Assembly: GCA_903904275.1 (NCBI GenBank)
Contig: CAIVBX010000067.1
Coordinates: forward strand, 1-11,469
From: an uncultured Pseudomonadota bacterium
GTDB lineage: Bacteria > Pseudomonadota > Gammaproteobacteria > Methylococcales > Methylomonadaceae
DNA length: 11,469 bases
Direction: 5' to 3'
The translations under genes were made by a program, and so were the position numbers. Under the pieces are notes generated by a model that was given only the letters and a program-made list of their open reading frames with translations, did no database searches and was not told the DNA's origin. Shown piece after piece: positions 5,847 through 11,469 of the stretch (positions are counted from its first letter, which is position 1; the number at the start of each line of letters is the position of its first letter).

Positions 5847-6833
5847 ATGGCAGATAAAAAAATCGGCGTTTTGCTTGCGAATTTAGGTTCACCGACTGCG
5901 CCAACTTCGTCAGCTGTGCGAAAATTTTTGAAAGATTTTTTAGGTGATAAGCGCGTCGTGAACATTCCACGTCCATTATGGTGGCTGATTTTGAATTGTT
6001 TTATTCTGCCATTTCGTCCAAAAAAATCCGCGAAAGCCTACGCGAAAATTTGGGACACTGAAAAAGGTTCGCCGTTGACATTTTACACGCGCCAATTGAG
6101 TGAAAAAGTTGCAGCAAAATTCAGTTTGCAAAACGTGGTGGTTGATTATGTGATGACGTATGGCGAACCGTCGATGAAAACGCGCTTGCAACAATTCAAA
6201 CAGCAAGGTGTGAATGAAATTATTATTTTGCCACTTTACCCACAGTATTCTTCAACCACTGCCGCACCTGTTTATGATACGTTGACGAATGAATTAAACA
6301 CTTGGTGGCATTTGCCGAGCTTTCGTTTTATCAGTGATTATCATCAAAACGAACGCTATATTTCTGCGTTGGCTGAATCCATTGAAACCGCGTGGCGCGA
6401 AAAACCGAAAAATGAATTGTTGATTATGTCGTTTCACGGTTTGCCCGAATTGCTAACCAAAAAAGGCGACCCGTATTTTTATCAATGCCAAAAAACGGCG
6501 CAATTGTTAGCCGACAAATTAGGATTGCAAGCAAATGAATGGCGGCTTGTTTTTCAATCGCGTTTTGGCAGAGCCGAATGGTTAAAACCGTATTGCGTGG
6601 ACACGTTGCAAGCTCTGCCAAAAGAAGGTGTGAAAAATGTCGATGTAGTTTGCCCAGGTTTTGCGGTTGATTGTTTAGAAACACTTGAAGAAATTGCGAT
6701 GGAAAATAAGAAAATTTTCCACGAAGCAGGCGGTGAAAACTATCGTTACATTCCAGCGTTGAATGATTCCGACTTGAATGTCGAGGTAATGTTGGATATT
6801 TTGAATTTAGAAAATTTTAAGGAAACAAAATGA
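5847..6833 (+). CDS. hemH: ferrochelatase
   Basis: Ferrochelatase inserts Fe2+ into protoporphyrin IX, the last step of protoporphyrin-dependent haem synthesis, at the inner face of the membrane. The 328 residues show GVLLANLGSP at 7-16, YVMTYGEPSM at 101-110, LPLYPQYSS at 128-136, MSFHGLPE at 194-201 with the catalytic H197, FQSRFGRAEWL at 236-246 and VVCPGFAVDCLETLEEI at 267-283 with acidic residue E278. There is no C-terminal membrane anchor or chlorophyll-binding extension, as usual for proteobacteria. Its TGA overlaps the purE ATG in an ATGA, so the two are translationally coupled. The start has no strong ribosome binding site, which fits coupling to folE 11 bases upstream. Confidence 0.97.
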   Translation: MADKKIGVLLANLGSPTAPTSSAVRKFLKDFLGDKRVVNIPRPLWWLILNCFILPFRPKKSAKAYAKIWDTEKGSPLTFYTRQLSEKVAAKFSLQNVVVDYVMTYGEPSMKTRLQQFKQQGVNEIIILPLYPQYSSTTAAPVYDTLTNELNTWWHLPSFRFISDYHQNERYISALAESIETAWREKPKNELLIMSFHGLPELLTKKGDPYFYQCQKTAQLLADKLGLQANEWRLVFQSRFGRAEWLKPYCVDTLQALPKEGVKNVDVVCPGFAVDCLETLEEIAMENKKIFHEAGGENYRYIPALNDSDLNVEVMLDILNLENFKETK

Positions 6834-7321
6834 CTGCACTCGTAGGCATTATCATGGGTTCAACGTCTGATTGGGAGACGATGCAATTTGCCGCACAAAC
6901 ATTAGAAAAATTAGGCATTCCGCATGATGTTGAAGTCGTTTCGGCGCATCGCACGCCTGATAAATTATTCGCTTACGCCGAAAGCGCGGAAAGCAAAGGT
7001 TTAGAAGTGATTATTGCGGGTGCAGGTGGCGCGGCGCATTTACCAGGAATGACAGCGGCAAAAACAGCTGTTCCCGTTTTGGGCGTGCCTGTGCAATCGA
7101 AAGCCTTGAACGGCATGGATTCATTGTTGTCGATTGTGCAAATGCCTGCGGGAATTCCTGTTGGAACGCTGGCGATTGGTAAAGCGGGCGCAATTAACGC
7201 GGCATTGCTCGCGGCGGCAATTATCAGCAACAAACATTCGCAATATCGCGGCGCGTTAGAAGAATTTAGACAACAACAAACGGATACCGTTTTGGAGAAT
7301 TCTGACCCGCGCGAGGTTTGA
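6830..7321 (+). CDS. purE: N5-carboxyaminoimidazole ribonucleotide mutase PurE
   Basis: PurE class I moves the carboxyl group of N5-CAIR to C4 of the imidazole, giving CAIR in de novo purine synthesis; PurK makes its substrate. The 163 residues contain the substrate loop GSTSDWETM (10-18), SAHRTPDKL (38-46) with the catalytic H40, AGAGGAAHLPGM (63-74), and VGVPVQSK-type sequence GVPVQSKALNGMDSLLSIVQMPAGIPVGT (85-113). GGAAHLPGM and the pairing with a PurK mark it as the bacterial mutase rather than the class II carboxylase. It overlaps hemH by 4 bases. Unusually, purK is not the next gene: about 1.4 kb of accessory genes intervenes, so the pair has been split. Confidence 0.97.
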   Translation: MTALVGIIMGSTSDWETMQFAAQTLEKLGIPHDVEVVSAHRTPDKLFAYAESAESKGLEVIIAGAGGAAHLPGMTAAKTAVPVLGVPVQSKALNGMDSLLSIVQMPAGIPVGTLAIGKAGAINAALLAAAIISNKHSQYRGALEEFRQQQTDTVLENSDPREV

Positions 7322-7324
7322 GTG

Positions 7325-8011
7325 ATGGCGGATTCAAAAAGCGACGATGAAAACTGGATTAAGAAAAACTGGGTAATTCTAGTTGCCTTTCTCGTGATGG
7401 CTTGTGTTATTGGTTTTTATTTTTTCCAGTTTTCTCCGTATGACCTGAGTAAAGACCTTTGCATCAATACAACAGGTGACGAAGCCGATTGTTTATCAAA
7501 AGATGCTGCGCGTTGGGGAACATTCGGCGATTTTTTTGGCGGAACGTTAAACCCAATTCTAAGTTTTCTTGCTTTAATCATCGTATTAAAAACCTACTTG
7601 TCACAACAAGAAGAATTACAAGAAACTCGGAAAATTCTAAAAGAACAATCCGAAACACAAAAAAGACAGCAATTTGATAATACGTTTTTTGAATTGCTTA
7701 AAGTACACAATGAGGTTTTGAGTAAAATCCCTGAGGATACAACATTTGCAGCTTATGAGAATTATCTTTGGATTCTTTATCAATTGCTAAAATTCATTGC
7801 AATAAATTCAAGTAATGGCATTACAGAAGATTTTGAAGAAATTGATATTGAAAGAGGTGATGTTAAACCTCTTGAGAAAATGTATAGCAATATAGTCAGA
7901 GCTTGTTTAACAAATAATGTAGAGAGAGTGTTCAATTACTACCATGAGCGTGACGATAAAGCTAACTACAAAAAATATAAATTATTGGTAGAGCGTTACG
8001 CATTTTTTTAA
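7325..8011 (+). CDS. putAbiC-like membrane protein (putative phage abortive infection), possibly C-terminally truncated
   Basis: The 228-residue product begins with a membrane span (about 16-36). The signature WGTFGDFFGGTLNPILSFLA (64-83) leads into a second span, then a Q/E/K-rich helix likely to form a coiled coil (92-117), QFDNTFFELLKVHNEV (116-131), and KMYSNIVRACLTNN (185-198). This order matches the putative abortive-infection family I know as putAbiC; its activity has not been shown here. ATG 7325 is preferred over GTG 7322 because GAGG lies 8 bases ahead. It follows purE by 3 bases. The stop falls in a T7 run right after LVERYAFF. The next frame continues as KHGNFEKIIK and on for over 30 codons, so the end may be a frameshift. 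Four of eight arginine codons are AGA. Confidence 0.75.
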   Translation: MADSKSDDENWIKKNWVILVAFLVMACVIGFYFFQFSPYDLSKDLCINTTGDEADCLSKDAARWGTFGDFFGGTLNPILSFLALIIVLKTYLSQQEELQETRKILKEQSETQKRQQFDNTFFELLKVHNEVLSKIPEDTTFAAYENYLWILYQLLKFIAINSSNGITEDFEEIDIERGDVKPLEKMYSNIVRACLTNNVERVFNYYHERDDKANYKKYKLLVERYAFF

Positions 8012-8050
8012 ACATGGAAACTTTGAAAAAATCATCAAGCCCGTTCTTTT

Positions 8051-8056
8051 TATAAT
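8051..8056 (+). promoter_or_regulatory. candidate -10 element ahead of the DUF4160/DUF2442 pair
   Basis: A perfect TATAAT lies 105 bases before the DUF4160 start. The best -35-like hexamer, TTGAAA at 8023-8028, is 22 bases away, too far for a normal sigma-70 promoter, so the element would need an activator or is chance. If used, it would also feed purK, which has lost direct contact with purE. Confidence 0.35.
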
Positions 8057-8097
8057 GCTAAGGCATTTGGTAGTAACTAACAAAATCAGGAAAACTC

Positions 8098-8142
8098 ATG
8101 AAAGTAAGAATTGTTAAACTTAATGAAAACCAAAGTTCATGA
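8098..8142 (+). pseudogene. 14-codon ORF resembling the start of a MazE/AbrB-type antitoxin
   Basis: An ATG with AGGA 6 bases ahead opens a 14-codon frame, MKVRIVKLNENQSS, ending in TGA at 8140-8142. The opening MKxRIVK resembles the first strand of MazE-like antitoxins (MKxxIVKIGNSQG), after which the sequence ends. It could be an antitoxin remnant, a leader peptide, or nothing; the match is too short to be firm. Confidence 0.25.
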
Positions 8143-8160
8143 ATTTCGGAGGATTGAATA

Positions 8161-8430
8161 ATGCCCACGATTAGTATGTTTTACGGTATTTTGATTTCGA
8201 TGTATTTCAAAGATACACAACAACACAACTTGCCACATATCCATGTTGAATATCAGGATTTCAATGCCATTCTGAGTTTGCCAGATGGTGAAGTTATCGA
8301 AAGCAACTTGCCGCCGAAAAAATTGAAAATGGTTCAGGCGTGGATAGCGATTCACGAAGATGAATTGATGATTGATTGGAAACTCGCTGTGCGTGGCGAA
8401 CCAATTTTCAAAATCGACCCTTTACGCTAA
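8161..8430 (+). CDS. DUF4160 family protein (89 aa)
   Basis: A compact 89-residue protein that I recognise as DUF4160. It starts MPTISMFYGILISMYF, followed by the H/P-rich segment NLPHIHVEYQ (23-32), then a short strand pair, the helix KLKMVQAWIAIHEDELMIDW, and a C-terminal IDPL. The PHIH histidines are the family hallmark. It has a textbook CGGAGG ribosome binding site 8 bases before the ATG, the best in the window. The start of the DUF2442 gene is 11 bases after its stop. These two families often occur side by side and have a toxin-antitoxin-like look, but I know of no demonstrated activity, so no function is assigned. It lies in the accessory insert between purE and purK. Confidence 0.85.
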   Translation: MPTISMFYGILISMYFKDTQQHNLPHIHVEYQDFNAILSLPDGEVIESNLPPKKLKMVQAWIAIHEDELMIDWKLAVRGEPIFKIDPLR

Positions 8431-8441
8431 CGGACAAATGT

Positions 8442-8705
8442 ATGAACCCTCGTGTTGCAGCCGTTGAAGTTATCGACTTTCACCGCTTATTAGTGACGTT
8501 TAAAAATCAAGAACAACGTGTTTTTGACGTGTCGGAATACTTAGATTTGCCTGTATTTCAACATTTGCGTGACTCGCCTAATTTTTACAATGTTCGTGTG
8601 GAACATGGAACGATTGTGTGGGCAAACGAAATTGATTTATGCCCCGATACGATTTATTTAGAGTCTGTTCCCTTGAACATAAAGGTCGTGAATAATGAAA
8701 AATAA
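8442..8705 (+). CDS. DUF2442 family protein (87 aa)
   Basis: An 87-residue protein with the DUF2442 pattern: MNPRVAAVEVIDFHRLLVTFKNQEQRVFDVSEYL at the N-terminus (a beta-rich start where the chain reads its own short strands), then FQHLRDSPNFYNVRVEHGTIVWANEIDLCPDTIYLES. The W-x-N-E-I-D-L-x-P-D-T/x-L/I-Y motif at the end is typical of the family. An open frame extends 22 codons upstream inside the DUF4160 gene, but the family start is the ATG at 8442. The ribosome binding site is weak (CGGA), which fits translational coupling to DUF4160. It is 44 bases ahead of purK. Function unknown. Confidence 0.85.
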   Translation: MNPRVAAVEVIDFHRLLVTFKNQEQRVFDVSEYLDLPVFQHLRDSPNFYNVRVEHGTIVWANEIDLCPDTIYLESVPLNIKVVNNEK

Positions 8706-8749
8706 ACTGAGATGTTACGCAAAAAAAGAAGGTTCGGAGATTTTTTAAA

Positions 8750-9844
8750 ATGAAAGTAGGAATTTTAGGCGGCGGGCAATTGGCTCGCATGATTGCGTTA
8801 GCGGGTTATCCGCTAGGCATTCGTTTTATTTTTTTAGACCCATCAGTTGGCGCGTGTGCTACGACATTGGGCAGTCATTTACACGGCGATTACCATGACG
8901 AAAATTTACTTGCTGAACTGGCAAAACGCGCCGATGTCGTGACGTATGAATTTGAAAATGTCCCTGCCAAAGTGGCGAGTTTTTTAGAATCACACACCCA
9001 AGTTTATCCGCCTGCAAAAGCTCTCGCTGTCGCGCAAGACCGTTTGGTTGAAAAAAACTTTTTGAACGATTTGGGTATTCCGACTGCGCCTTATGCGGAC
9101 ATTACGACGCTTGAAAGTTTGCAAACGGCAATGGAAAAAATGGGTTATCCCGCGATTCTCAAAACTCGCACGCAAGGTTACGACGGCAAAGGACAATCGG
9201 TGTTGAAATCGGCGGCAGATTTAAAGTCGTCGTGGCAAAAATTAGAAGGCTTGCCTGCAATTGTTGAAGGATTTGTGAATTTCAAACGTGAAATTTCCAT
9301 TGTTGCGGTGCGGAGCGTTTCGGGCGAATTAGCATTTTATCCGTTGTCTGAAAACGTGCATAAAAGCGGGATTTTGCGTGTGTCGGAAAGTCGTGAAAAC
9401 GATGCTATGCAAAGCAAAGCCGAAGATTACGCCACCCGTTTGATAAAAGCCTTGGATTATGTTGGCGTGTTGGCATTGGAATTATTTGAAGTTGATGGTG
9501 AATTGGTCGCCAACGAATTCGCGCCGCGCGTTCATAATTCAGGACATTGGACAATCGAAGGCGCAGAAACTAGCCAATTTGAAAATCATCTACGCGCGAT
9601 TTTAGATTTGCCTTTGGGTTCAACGGCAGCCGTTGGCAATGTGGCAATGGTCAATTTTATCGGTGGCAAACCTGAAAACGAAGAGGTGTTAAAAATCCCT
9701 AACGCGCATTTGCATTTGTATCAAAAAGCACCCCGCAAAGGTCGCAAAATCGCTCATGCGACAATTCGGACGAAAACAGTTGAAGAATTAGAACCGTTGA
9801 AAAAACGTTTAATTAAATTAGCAGATGAAACGGATGATTCTTAA
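8750..9844 (+). CDS. purK: N5-carboxyaminoimidazole ribonucleotide synthase PurK
   Basis: PurK uses ATP and bicarbonate to carboxylate aminoimidazole ribonucleotide to N5-CAIR, the substrate of PurE. The 364 residues form the three-part ATP-grasp fold. They show GILGGGQLARM at 4-14, VVTYEFENVP at 63-72, AILKTRTQGYDGKGQ at 135-149 (the mobile loop over ATP), EGFVNFKREISIV at 173-185, FYPLSENVHKSGIL at 196-209, LALELFEVDGELVANEFAPRVHNSGHWTIEG with metal ligands E244 and E256, and a C-terminal HLYQKAPRKGRKIAH segment. Length and motifs are complete. GGAG sits 10 bases ahead of the ATG. purE is upstream but separated by the accessory insert, so purK depends on read-through from folE-hemH-purE or on a promoter inside the insert. 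A hairpin terminator follows 8 bases after the stop. Confidence 0.97.
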   Translation: MKVGILGGGQLARMIALAGYPLGIRFIFLDPSVGACATTLGSHLHGDYHDENLLAELAKRADVVTYEFENVPAKVASFLESHTQVYPPAKALAVAQDRLVEKNFLNDLGIPTAPYADITTLESLQTAMEKMGYPAILKTRTQGYDGKGQSVLKSAADLKSSWQKLEGLPAIVEGFVNFKREISIVAVRSVSGELAFYPLSENVHKSGILRVSESRENDAMQSKAEDYATRLIKALDYVGVLALELFEVDGELVANEFAPRVHNSGHWTIEGAETSQFENHLRAILDLPLGSTAAVGNVAMVNFIGGKPENEEVLKIPNAHLHLYQKAPRKGRKIAHATIRTKTVEELEPLKKRLIKLADETDDS

Positions 9845-9852
9845 ATAAAAAC

Positions 9853-9871
9853 GCGGGTTGAATAAACCCGC
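9853..9871. terminator. bidirectional intrinsic terminator between purK and sufD
   Basis: GCGGGTT (9853-9859) pairs with AACCCGC (9865-9871) around the loop GAATA. On the plus strand it is followed by ATTCAATTTTT, and on the minus strand by GTTTTTATTT, so it can stop purK transcripts and, more strongly, suf transcripts. It occupies nearly all of the 36 bases between the two convergent genes. Confidence 0.88.
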
Positions 9872-9880
9872 ATTCAATTT

Positions 9881-11098
9881 TTACAAGCCGTATTCAATTG
9901 GCAAGCGTTGTAACAAACTGTTTTGTAACATTTCTTTTAATGAAGTAATTTTAACTTTCTCAACCATTTCATTCGCAAACGCAAACGTCAAAATATGTTT
10001 CGCGGTTTCTTCGTCGATGCCACGCGATTGCAAATAGAAAATTGATTTTTCGTCGAGTTGCCCAATCGTTACGCCGTGAGCGCATTTCACGTCATCGGCA
10101 TAAATTTCGAGTTGCGGTTTAGTGTCAATTTCCGCTTCGTTGGACAACAACAAATTACGGTTGTTCATTTGCGAATCGATTTTCTGCGCGTTTTCAGCGA
10201 CCACAATTCGACCTTGAAAAACCCCATGCGCTTGGTCGTTCAATATGCCTTTGTAAAATTCGCGGCTAATTCCGTGCGATTCTTTGTGATTGATGCGCGT
10301 TAAATTGTCGAGATGCTGATTTTGCGAACCTAAATACAGTCCGTTTAATTCACATTCTGCCGCCGTTTCTAAATCGCTAACAATATCGCTACGCGCCAAC
10401 AAACTGCCTAACGCAAAATTATGATGCGTGAAACGCGCGTGTTTTTCTTGCTGAACATAAGTGCCACCAAAATGGTAAGCGTTTTCGCCTTCTTGCTGGA
10501 CTTTGTAGAGTGTCAAATCGGCATTTTCACCAACAAAAATCTCTGAAACGCTATTTGTCAAATAAGCCTTTTTTTCAGGGCTAACAAACATTTCAATCAA
10601 TTCAGCTTTCGCGTTTGCATCCAAAATCACAACGTGGCGCGTTGGCAAAATCGCTTCTTGCGTGGCGATATGAATAATTTGTAGAGACTTTTCCAAAATC
10701 GCATTTTTCGGAAGATGAACAAACAAACCATCGGTAAAATTTGCAGTGTTGAAATCAATAAAACCGTGGGTTTGTTTAATGGCTTGATTAAATTTTGCTT
10801 GTAACAAATTCGCGTGATTTTTCAGTGCGTCGTTAATTGAACAAATCGTGATTTTTTCGGGTAAATTCGATAATTCCTCACGAAAATAACCGTCCACAAA
10901 CACGAAATGAAATGCGCTGCCGCTTTCAACGGCATCAAAATCCACATCTTCAACAAATTTCGCAATCGAAAATTCTTTTTTTGCAATCGCCGAAACGTTG
11001 GTATAACGCCAATCTTCTAAATTCGATGCAGGAAAACCTGTTTTTTCAAATTGGCTTTGGGCTTGCTGACGAATATCGTTTAACCATGAAATGCTCAT
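9881..11098 (-). CDS. sufD: Fe-S cluster assembly scaffold subunit SufD
   Basis: SufD joins SufB and SufC in the SufBC2D complex that builds Fe-S clusters in the cytosol. The 405 residues have the beta-helix core and the conserved C-terminal region EIYADDVKCAHGVTIGQLDE (331-350) with H341, which corresponds to the functionally important histidine of E. coli SufD. FYLQSRGIDEETAKHILTFAFANE follows, plus an N-terminal helical domain with NLEDWRYTN (26-34). An open frame reaches 11113, but the start at 11098 is preferred because its ATGA overlaps the sufC stop by 4 bases and GGAG lies 7 bases ahead. Ligand ThiC and NadA clusters in this same window are among likely clients, a point of inference. 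sufS and sufE or sufU would be expected beyond sufD but the operon ends here at a terminator. Confidence 0.96.
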   Translation of the reverse strand: MSISWLNDIRQQAQSQFEKTGFPASNLEDWRYTNVSAIAKKEFSIAKFVEDVDFDAVESGSAFHFVFVDGYFREELSNLPEKITICSINDALKNHANLLQAKFNQAIKQTHGFIDFNTANFTDGLFVHLPKNAILEKSLQIIHIATQEAILPTRHVVILDANAKAELIEMFVSPEKKAYLTNSVSEIFVGENADLTLYKVQQEGENAYHFGGTYVQQEKHARFTHHNFALGSLLARSDIVSDLETAAECELNGLYLGSQNQHLDNLTRINHKESHGISREFYKGILNDQAHGVFQGRIVVAENAQKIDSQMNNRNLLLSNEAEIDTKPQLEIYADDVKCAHGVTIGQLDEKSIFYLQSRGIDEETAKHILTFAFANEMVEKVKITSLKEMLQNSLLQRLPIEYGL

Positions 11099-11469
11099 GC
11101 TTGCTCCAACCAACCATAACCTTTTTCTTCGAGTTCTAACGCTAAATCCGCGCTGCCTGATTTCACAATTTTGCCGTCGGCTAAAACGTGAACAAAATCA
11201 GGTTTGATGTAATCAAGCAAGCGTTGGTAATGCGTCACCATAATAAAACTGCGATTTTCAGCGCGTAAAGCGTTCACGCCGTCGGCAACAATTCGCAAGG
11301 CATCAATGTCTAAACCCGAATCGGTTTCATCCAAAATGCAAAGTTGGGGTTCGAGCATCGCCATTTGCAAAATTTCGTTACGTTTCTTTTCGCCGCCCGA
11401 AAAACCTTCATTCACCGCGCGATATAAGAATTTTTCGTCCATTTCGAGGGCTTTGGTTTTCGCTTTCAC
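11095..11469 (-). CDS. sufC: Fe-S assembly ATPase SufC, partial (N-terminus off the right edge)
   Basis: SufC is the ABC-type ATPase that drives the SufBC2D scaffold; it is not a transporter. Only the C-terminal 124 codons lie in the window and the frame is open at the right edge, so the Walker A motif is outside. Visible are the ABC signature GFSGGEKKRNEI (22-33), the Walker B stretch LCILDETDSGLDID (43-56), the H-loop VTHYQRLLDYI (78-88) and the SufC-type tail DFVHVLADGKIVKSGSADLALELE. The KRNEILQMA and DETDSGLD forms are diagnostic for SufC over other ABC ATPases. It overlaps sufD by 4 bases. The valine codon at the edge is internal, not a start. Confidence 0.97.
   Translation of the reverse strand: MKAKTKALEMDEKFLYRAVNEGFSGGEKKRNEILQMAMLEPQLCILDETDSGLDIDALRIVADGVNALRAENRSFIMVTHYQRLLDYIKPDFVHVLADGKIVKSGSADLALELEEKGYGWLEQA

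Noticed and set aside
7322..7324. GTG at 7322 as the start of the putAbiC-like gene
   Set aside because: The ATG at 7325 has better spacing (8 bases) from GAGG; the difference is one residue.
8376..8441. A 22-codon upstream extension of the DUF2442 gene
   Set aside because: It overlaps DUF4160 in another frame and does not look like the family; the ATG at 8442 matches the usual start.
11099..11113. Five extra residues at the SufD N-terminus
   Set aside because: They lie inside sufC. The ATG at 11098 gives the usual ATGA overlap with a GGAG site.
1..11469. tRNA genes, CRISPR arrays, IS ends and integrases as an explanation of the accessory patches
   Set aside because: I found no cloverleaf, no regularly spaced repeats and no transposase or integrase motif on either strand.

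Overview
The window looks like a chromosomal stretch of an AT-rich gammaproteobacterium. That rests on the protein family variants seen (ferrochelatase, GTP cyclohydrolase I, SufD, class I PurE with PurK, and a DUF1244 protein) and on a TPP riboswitch directly ahead of thiC. I cannot name the genus from sequence alone. Nearly all of it is tightly packed biosynthetic housekeeping: NAD (nadA), thiamin (thiC), folate/pterin (folE), haem (hemH), purines (purE, purK) and Fe-S cluster assembly (sufC, sufD). Two patches of accessory genes interrupt it.

Layout. Bases 1-1957 (minus strand) form one operon: nadA, then a 37-residue membrane peptide too short for routine gene calling, then a DUF1244 protein, then a class I methyltransferase that runs off the left edge. 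Each junction after nadA is 2 bases or fewer. Bases 1958-2241 are a divergent regulatory region with candidate nadA and thiC promoters, a small dyad, a canonical TPP aptamer and an expression platform that can be read in detail. thiC follows at 2242-4080, then a hairpin.

The first accessory patch (4165-5161) holds a lone protein with a C-terminal PD-(D/E)XK-nuclease-like motif set. Its arginine codons are AGA/AGG-rich, unlike its neighbours. A 28-residue remnant of a HicB-like antitoxin follows, ending beside a 9-bp inverted repeat. Next comes the operon-like run folE-hemH-purE (5284-7321).

The second accessory patch (7325-8705) sits between purE and purK, which are normally adjacent. It holds a putAbiC-like (putative phage abortive infection) membrane protein ending at a T7 run, a small antitoxin-like ORF, and a DUF4160/DUF2442 gene pair. 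purK (8750-9844) converges on sufD/sufC (minus strand, 9881-11469) across a bidirectional hairpin terminator.

No tRNA, rRNA, CRISPR array, IS element or integrase was seen. The most rewarding points are the mutually exclusive pairings of the thiC riboswitch, the tiny membrane protein in the nadA operon, the orphan nuclease-like gene and the split purE/purK locus. All family assignments are from memory of motifs; no search was run.
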